Origin: Pseudonocardia endophytica | GTDB taxonomy: Bacteria > Actinomycetota > Actinomycetes > Mycobacteriales > Pseudonocardiaceae | NCBI RefSeq assembly: GCF_004339565.1 | Contig: NZ_SMFZ01000001.1 | Span: 1,054,001 to 1,118,000, forward strand | Direction of reading: 5' to 3' | Length of the DNA: 64,000 nucleotides | In this document: positions 58,697 through 64,000 of the stretch, in pieces | Layout of the letters: the number at the start of each line of letters is the position of its first letter | Numbering within the stretch: the first letter of the stretch is position 1 | Made by a program: the position numbers and the translations under genes | Notes under the pieces: generated by a model | The model's input: only the letters and a program-made list of their open reading frames with translations | Told to the model about the DNA's origin: nothing | Databases searched by the model: none

Positions 58697-60055
58697 GTGA
58701 CGACCGCGCGGGAGATCGACACCCACCACGATCTCTACCTGGAGCGCACCGTGCTGTGCCCGGGTGAGCCGCTCGACGTCGTCCGCCGCCTCGCCTCCTC
58801 CGCCGCCGGTGAGGACCACATGGTCTACGAGAACGGCCGCGAGTGGTCGTTCGCGACCGGTGTCGTCGCAGCGCTCTGGGTGGACACCGACGGGGTGCAC
58901 CTGCGGACCGAGGGCAACGACGCCGACGTTGCCTGGTCCTCCCTCCCGGCGAACGACCCGCTCCCGGTCCTGCGCTCGCTGCTCGACACGCTGCCGTTCC
59001 GCGACTGGCGGGCCTACGGCTGGATCGCATTCGAGCTGGCCGGCGCCCGCGCGCACGGCCGTCCCGCCGGTGCCGACCGGCTGGTCCACCTCGTCGTCCC
59101 GCACACCGAGGTCCGGCTCTGCGACGGCGTCGCCCGCGTGCGCTCCGCCGACCGGGCCGGACTCGACAGCGCCGCGGCGGCACTGGCCTCCCGTTACCGC
59201 GTCCCGGCGCAGACGCACGCCGTGACCGTCGACTCGCACGGGCACGGCGCCGCGGAGCACGAGGCCCGCGTCGCCCGCGCGGTGGCCGCGATCCGCCGCG
59301 GCGAGCTGGACAAGGTCGTGATGTCCCGGGTGGTGCCGGTCCCCGAGGAGATCGACCTGGTCGAGACGTTCGTCGCCGGGCGCCGCGCGAACGCCCCCGC
59401 CCGCTCGTTCCTGTTCTCGCTCGGCGGGCTGGACGCCGCGGGCTACAGCCCGGAGGTGCTCGTCGCCACCGATCCGGCGGGGCGGGTCGTGAGCCAGCCG
59501 CTGGCCGGGACGCGCGCCCGTACCGGCGACCCGGACACCGACGCGCGCCTGCGCGACGAGCTGCGTCGCGACCCGAAGGAGGTCGTCGAGCACGCGGTGT
59601 CCGTCCGCGCCGTCGTCGAGGACCTGCGCGAGGTCTGCGAGGACGTGTGCGTGCACGACTACATGGACGTCGTCGAGCGGGGTTCGGTGCAGCACCTGGC
59701 CTCCCAGGTCGGCGGCCGTCTCTCGGCGGGCCGCGACGGTTGGGACGCGCTCGGCGCGATCTTCCCGACGGCCACCGCGTCCGGCGTCCCGAAGCAGGCG
59801 GCCTGCGACCTGATCGCCTCCGACGAGTCCGAGCCCCGCGGCCTCTACGCCGGCGCCGTGCTCACCGCCGACGCGGGCGGCGCCCTGGACGCCGGGCTCG
59901 TGCTGCGCACCGTGCAGCGCCGCGACGGCCGCACCTGGCTCCGTGCGGGCGGTGGGATCATCGAGGCGTCCCGCCCGGAGCGCGAGCTGGAGGAGACCCG
60001 GGAGAAGCTGGGCAGCGTCGCCGGGTTCCTGGTCCCCGCCGCGCCCCGCCCGTAA
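58697..60055 (+). CDS. salicylate synthase (MbtI/Irp9-like)
   Basis: A 452-residue chorismate-using enzyme, likely converting chorismate through isochorismate to salicylate plus pyruvate. Seen: RRGELDKVVMSRVVPVP with the general-base Lys in the position conserved in salicylate and isochorismate synthases, AGYSPEVLVATDP, PLAGTRARTGDPDTDARL, DYMDVVERGSVQHLASQVGG, and TATASGVPKQAACDLI. Length matches MbtI. The GTG follows an AGGGAGG site. It stands alone, with no salicyl-AMP ligase or NRPS nearby, and is divergent from a TetR gene. Isochorismate synthase alone is the alternative. Confidence 0.86.
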   Translation: MTTAREIDTHHDLYLERTVLCPGEPLDVVRRLASSAAGEDHMVYENGREWSFATGVVAALWVDTDGVHLRTEGNDADVAWSSLPANDPLPVLRSLLDTLPFRDWRAYGWIAFELAGARAHGRPAGADRLVHLVVPHTEVRLCDGVARVRSADRAGLDSAAAALASRYRVPAQTHAVTVDSHGHGAAEHEARVARAVAAIRRGELDKVVMSRVVPVPEEIDLVETFVAGRRANAPARSFLFSLGGLDAAGYSPEVLVATDPAGRVVSQPLAGTRARTGDPDTDARLRDELRRDPKEVVEHAVSVRAVVEDLREVCEDVCVHDYMDVVERGSVQHLASQVGGRLSAGRDGWDALGAIFPTATASGVPKQAACDLIASDESEPRGLYAGAVLTADAGGALDAGLVLRTVQRRDGRTWLRAGGGIIEASRPERELEETREKLGSVAGFLVPAAPRP

Positions 60056-61660
60056 CGCCCGTCGCGCCGGTCCGCACGGTGATCCGCAGCCCGCTCGGTG
60101 ATCCGCCGTACGCACGGTGATCCGCCGTACGCGCACGTCCGCGGACAACGCACCCGGCCGGACACACGCGTCCACCGAACCAGCCCGCGCCCACCGGATC
60201 AGCGCGCACTCCACGGATCATGACCACCCGACAGCGCCCTCACCACCGGCGACACCATCCGCACGGTGATCCGCAGCCCGCACGCCTCCACGGAGAACGC
60301 ACCCGCCCGGACACACGCGTCCACCGAACCAGCCCGCGCCCACCGGATCAGAACGCGTTTCCCAATTCATGTCCCCACCCGCGGCAGCACCCACCACCGG
60401 CGACACCACCACCCGCACGGTGATCCGCAGGACGCGCACGTCCGCGGACAATGCACGCGACCGGCCACGCGCACCCACCGAACCAGCGCGCGTCGCTCGG
60501 ATCAGCGCGCATTCTTCTGGATCACCGCGCGTTCTCCGGATCACCGCGCACCGACCGGATCAGCCCGCAACCCGTGGATCACACCCAGGAACGGCACCCC
60601 ACCGTCGGCGACACCGCCATCCGCACGGTGATCCGCCGTACGCGCACGTCCGCGGACAATGCACGCGACCGGCCACGCGCACCCACCGAACCAGCGCGCG
60701 TCGCTCGGATCAGCGTGCGTTCTTCCGGAGCACCGTGCGTTCCCTGGATCACCGCGCACCGACCGGATCAGCGCGCAACTCGTGGATCACGCCGAGGGAC
60801 GGCGCCCCACCGTTGGCGACACCACCACCCGCACGGTGATCCGCCGTACGCGCACGTCCGCGGACAATGCACGCGACCGGCCACGCGCACCCACCGAACC
60901 AGCGCGCGTCGCTCGGATCAGCGTGCGTTCTTCCGGAGCACCGTGCGTTCCCCGGAGCACCGCGTACCGAGCGGAGCAGCGCGCGTTCCCCGGACCACGC
61001 CCCCAGGGACGGCACCCCACCGTCAGCGACCATCCGCACGGTGATCCGCAGTTCGCGCACCTCCACGGAGAATGCGCGCGCCCGGCCGCACGCATCCACC
61101 GGATCACGACGCGTCCTCCGGATCAGCGCGCGTTATCTGGATCAGCGTGGGCCACTCGGATCAGCGTGCGTCCCCCGAATCACGACGCATTCTCCGGATC
61201 AACGAGCGTCCCCCGGATCAACGCGCGCTCCCCGAATCATGTCCCCACCCGCGGCAGCACCCGCCACCGGCGACACCACCATCCGCACGGTGATCCGCAG
61301 TACGCGCACCTCCACGGACAACGCACCCGCCCGAACACGCGCACCTACCGAACCAGCGCGCGTCCTTCGGATCAGCGCACGTTCTTCCGGACCACCGTGC
61401 GTTCTTCCGGACCACCGTGCGTTCCCCGGATCACCGCGCACCGACCGATCAGCCCGCAACCCGTGGATCACGCCCAGGGACGGCGCCCCACCACCGGCGA
61501 CACCGCCATCCGCACGGTGATCCGCAGTACGCGCACCTCCAGGGACGATGCGCGCGCCCGGCAGCACGCATCCCTCGGATCACGACGCGTCGTCCGGATC
61601 AGCGCGCGGTCGGCGGGAGTCGGGTTCGCAGGTGCGGAACACCCCGGTTCCGCCGCGGGT
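60056..61660. repeat. 1.6-kb non-coding block of nested repeats (208-bp unit)
   Basis: The 15-mer CGCACGGTGATCCGC occurs nine times at 60073, 60111, 60260, 60414, 60622, 60830, 61035, 61284 and 61511. From the fourth copy on, spacing is 205-249 bp. Units at 60622 and 60830 are almost identical for the first 120 bp. Each unit ends with GGCGACACC and contains a run of short GGATCAnCGCGC-type motifs every 18-20 bp. Long stop-free frames exist because of GC content but have no ribosome sites. No CRISPR, tRNA or transposase is seen. The block fills the whole gap between the salicylate synthase and aldehyde dehydrogenase genes. Confidence 0.85.
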
Positions 61661-61683
61661 CGAGGGACGGGAGGCTCGCGCCC

Positions 61684-63102
61684 ATGGAGACGTTCGGTCA
61701 CGTCATCGACGGCCAGGAGACCAGCGACGGCGCGACGTTCGCCTCGGTCGACCCGTGGACGCGCCAGCCGTGGTCGGACGTCGCGCTGGGCGGGGCGGCC
61801 GAGGCCGACCGGGCGGTGACCTCGGCGCGGCGGGCGTTCGACGAGGGCCCGTGGTCGCGGATGGGGTACGGCGAGCGCGGGGCGCTGCTGCACAAGCTGG
61901 CCGACCTGATCGAGTCGCACGCCGACGAGCTGGCTGCGGCCGACTCGCACGACATGGGCAAGCCGGTCGCGGACGCCAAGGGCAAGGACGTCCCGCGCAC
62001 GGCGCAGAACTTCCGCTTCTTCGCCGACCACGCCCGCCTGGCGACGGCCGAGACGCTGCCGATGGACACCGGCCACCACACGTACACGCGTTACGAGCCG
62101 GCCGGCGTCGTCGCCGCGATCGCGCCGTGGAACTTCCCGCTGATGCTGGAGTCGTGGAAGGTCGCGCCCGCGCTGGCGTGGGGGAACACGGTCGTGCTCA
62201 AGCCGGCCGAGGACTCCCCCGCGTCGGCGACGATCCTGGCCCGGCTCGCGCTGGAGGCCGGCATCCCGCCGGGCGTGCTGAACGTGCTGCACGGCTATGG
62301 GCCGGGCTCCGCGGGCGAAGCGCTGACCAGGGACAAGCGGGTCGACCGGATCACGTTCACCGGCGAGTCCGCGACCGGCCGCGTGATCACCGAGGCGGCC
62401 GCGCGCAACCTCACGCCGGTCAGCCTGGAGCTCGGAGGGAAGGGCGCGAACCTGGTGTTCGACGACGCCGACCTGGACGCGTCCGTCGACTGGTCGATCC
62501 GCGCGATCTTCACCAACGCCGGGCAGGTCTGCCTGGCCGGGTCCCGCCTCTACGTCCAGCGCGGGATCCTCGACGAGTTCCTGGACCGTTTCGTCGCCGC
62601 CGCGGAGGCGATGGTGATCGGCGACCCGCGCGAGGCGTCGACGCAGATCGGGCCGCTGGCGTCGGAGACGCACTGGCGCAAGGTGACCGGCTACCTCTCG
62701 GAGCCGGCGGGCAAGGTCCTGACCGGCGGCACCGGCGACGGCTGGGTCGTCCGCCCGACGGTGATCGTGGACGCACCGGCGGACTCGGCGATCCAGCGCG
62801 AGGAGGTGTTCGGGCCGGTCGTCACGGTGACGCCGTTCGACACCGAGGACGAGGCCGTGTCGGCCGCGAACGACTCGCCGTACGGGCTGAACGCGATGGT
62901 GTTCACGGAGAACCTGTCGCGGGCACACCGGGTCGCGGCGCGGCTGCGGGCCGGCACGATCTGGACGAACTGCTTCTTCATCCGGGACCTGAGGGCGCCG
63001 TTCGGCGGGTTCGCCGACTCCGGGTGGGGCCGCGAGGGCGGCAACTTCAGCCGCGAGTTCTTCACCGAGCCGAAGGCCGTGGTGATGGCCATCAGGCAGT
63101 GA
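61684..63102 (+). CDS. NAD(P)-dependent aldehyde dehydrogenase
   Basis: A 472-residue ALDH superfamily enzyme. Seen: VVAAIAPWNFPLMLESWKV, GNTVVLKPAEDSP, FTGESATGRVITEAA (cofactor loop), the catalytic Glu in LELGGKGANLVFDDAD and the catalytic Cys in FTNAGQVCLAGSRLYV, then PFGGFADSGWGREGG. It looks most like the 2-hydroxymuconic/5-carboxymethyl-2-hydroxymuconic semialdehyde dehydrogenase group, but no other catabolic genes of those pathways are in the window. ATG 61684 follows gagggacgggaggctcgcgcc. The amino-acid-lyase-like gene begins 46 bases downstream. Confidence 0.93.
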   Translation: METFGHVIDGQETSDGATFASVDPWTRQPWSDVALGGAAEADRAVTSARRAFDEGPWSRMGYGERGALLHKLADLIESHADELAAADSHDMGKPVADAKGKDVPRTAQNFRFFADHARLATAETLPMDTGHHTYTRYEPAGVVAAIAPWNFPLMLESWKVAPALAWGNTVVLKPAEDSPASATILARLALEAGIPPGVLNVLHGYGPGSAGEALTRDKRVDRITFTGESATGRVITEAAARNLTPVSLELGGKGANLVFDDADLDASVDWSIRAIFTNAGQVCLAGSRLYVQRGILDEFLDRFVAAAEAMVIGDPREASTQIGPLASETHWRKVTGYLSEPAGKVLTGGTGDGWVVRPTVIVDAPADSAIQREEVFGPVVTVTPFDTEDEAVSAANDSPYGLNAMVFTENLSRAHRVAARLRAGTIWTNCFFIRDLRAPFGGFADSGWGREGGNFSREFFTEPKAVVMAIRQ

Positions 63103-63148
63103 TCCATCGAGCAGTGAACCGCGACGGGCCGGATGGCAGTATCCGGAC

Positions 63149-64000
63149 GTGACGGTACTGCTGAGCTCCCCGGACGACCTGACTCTGGACGCGGTGCGCC
63201 GGATCGCACGCGGCGGTGAGGACGCGGAGCTCGCACCCGCGGCGCTGGACGCGATCGGGCGGCGGCGCGACGAGTTCCTCGCGTTCGTCGACGCGAACCT
63301 CGACCGGTACCTCTACGGCATCACCACACGCCACGACACGGCCGCCAAGCAGTTGCTCGACGAGCCGGGGCGGCGCGAGTACGGCGCCGTCATGCCGCCG
63401 ACGCCCCCGACCGTCGGCCCGCCGCTGCCGGACCGCGTGCTGCGGACGGTCCTGGTCGCCCGCCTGGCCGACGTGCTGCACGGGACGGCGCCGGTCCGCC
63501 CCGGGACCGCGGGCCGCCTCGTCGACCTGTTGCGCAGGCCCGATCTCCCCACGGTCCCGGCGGCCGGGCACGGCGAGCCGGGCGACATCATCGCGCTCGG
63601 TGCGCTGCTGCGGCCCGAGTTCGAGCACACCCTCGAGATCGGCGAGGGCATGTTCCTGGTCAACGGCTCGTCCGTGGCCGCGGCCGTGCTCGCCGACGCC
63701 GTGCTCGACGCCGGCGACCGCCTCGACCGGGCCGAGCGGGTGCTGGCCCTGTCCGCCGTCGCCGGGTCCAGCCCGGACATGCACTACGACGAGGCGCTCG
63801 GCCGCATCTGGCGGGACCCGCACCAGGCCGAGGTGCTCGCCCGGTTCCGCGAGCTGCTCTCCGGCGCCGCCCGCCCGCAGCTCCCCTACCAGGCGCCGGT
63901 GTCGTTCCGCAGCGCGCCGCGCGTGCTCGGGTCGGTGCGCCGGGCGCTCGCGCACGCCGAACAGGCCGCGGCGATCGGGCTGTCCGCCGCGTCGAACAAC
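63149..64000 (+). CDS. aromatic amino acid lyase (HAL/PAL) family protein lacking the ASG triad, 3' end cut
   Basis: The first 284 residues of a protein that by fold belongs to the histidine/phenylalanine ammonia-lyase family. Seen: LTLDAVRRIARGGEDAELAP at the N-terminus, LYGITTRHDTAAKQLL corresponding to the YGVNTGFG loop, and EIGEGMFLVNGSSVAAAVLA corresponding to LALVNGTQ (with the catalytic-site Asn). In place of the Ala-Ser-Gly triad that self-cyclises to MIO the protein has AAGHGEPGDIIALG, with Glu143-Pro144-Gly145 at the right distance. It therefore cannot form normal MIO. It may have another activity, or be a regulatory or decayed paralogue. The GTG start and the ALDH 46 bases upstream suggest one operon. 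Confidence 0.82.
   Translation, partial: MTVLLSSPDDLTLDAVRRIARGGEDAELAPAALDAIGRRRDEFLAFVDANLDRYLYGITTRHDTAAKQLLDEPGRREYGAVMPPTPPTVGPPLPDRVLRTVLVARLADVLHGTAPVRPGTAGRLVDLLRRPDLPTVPAAGHGEPGDIIALGALLRPEFEHTLEIGEGMFLVNGSSVAAAVLADAVLDAGDRLDRAERVLALSAVAGSSPDMHYDEALGRIWRDPHQAEVLARFRELLSGAARPQLPYQAPVSFRSAPRVLGSVRRALAHAEQAAAIGLSAASNN

Noticed and set aside
60420..61600. Possible CRISPR array (short repeats every 18-20 bp)
   Set aside because: Repeats are degenerate, spacers are too short (6-8 bp) and are themselves repeated in each 208-bp unit; no cas genes.
60056..61660. Several long open frames on both strands through the repeat block
   Set aside because: They have no ribosome sites, run in several frames at once and code for the same low-complexity peptides on repeat of the DNA; GC content explains the lack of stops.

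Overview
This 64 kb window is chromosomal DNA of a very high-GC actinobacterium. A complete EmbA/B/C-type arabinosyltransferase, an SsgA-like sporulation/division protein, DUF5709 and DUF1990 proteins, two luciferase-like (F420-type) oxidoreductases, an EphD-like fusion and two P450s suggest the Pseudonocardiales, probably Pseudonocardia or a close relative. That placement is inferred from gene families only. I see no rRNA, tRNA, CRISPR array, transposase gene or phage gene.

Layout. 0-10 kb: the start of an acyl-CoA synthetase (cut by the window edge), a lipoprotein, an SsgA-like protein, a DUF5709 protein, an enoyl-CoA hydratase/TetR pair, a P450 with its own promoter, a MarR regulator facing an SDR with matching operator-like sites, and a P450-SRPBCC-SDR operon. 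10-20 kb: cobF, two glycosyltransferases, an NlpC/P60 peptidase, a DeoR-nucleotidyltransferase-amidase operon, and a divergent sodium:solute symporter with a 15-codon upstream ORF and a small membrane partner. 20-25 kb: repeat-rich DNA around a YigZ-like gene and a GNAT gene, then an mntR-mntH manganese operon with a palindromic box at its promoter. 25-35 kb: an APC permease, a GOLPH3-family protein, a copper amine oxidase, a TPR protein, a MITE-like element, an LLM oxidoreductase, a GMC oxidoreductase, and an alpha/beta hydrolase with a hypothetical partner.

35-39.4 kb is an operon of an EphD-like hydrolase/SDR fusion, a ferritin-like metal hydrolase, a ferredoxin-type reductase and a TetR regulator. 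39-47 kb: a secreted phosphodiester glycosidase, an enoyl-CoA hydratase, two DUF1990 genes around a small membrane protein, a SAM methyltransferase, an ECF sigma/anti-sigma pair and a small membrane protein ending at a strong hairpin. 46.6-54 kb: a Leu/Glu-type amino-acid dehydrogenase divergent from a LysR regulator, then a membrane molybdopterin oxidoreductase followed closely by the arabinosyltransferase. 54-60 kb: a VOC protein, an LLM-SDR pair, a PPOX protein, a haem aldoxime dehydratase, and a TetR divergent from an apparently orphan salicylate synthase.

From 60.06 to 61.66 kb lies about 1.6 kb of apparently non-coding, internally repeated DNA. It is followed by an aldehyde dehydrogenase and the 5' part of an aromatic-amino-acid-lyase homologue in which the Ala-Ser-Gly triad that forms the MIO cofactor is replaced by Glu-Pro-Gly. 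Other points of interest are the MITE-like element at 30.5 kb, a family of intergenic elements bounded by ATGATCGG, several palindromic operator candidates between divergent genes, and a likely CTG start codon. Protein calls come from reading the translations; no database search was run.
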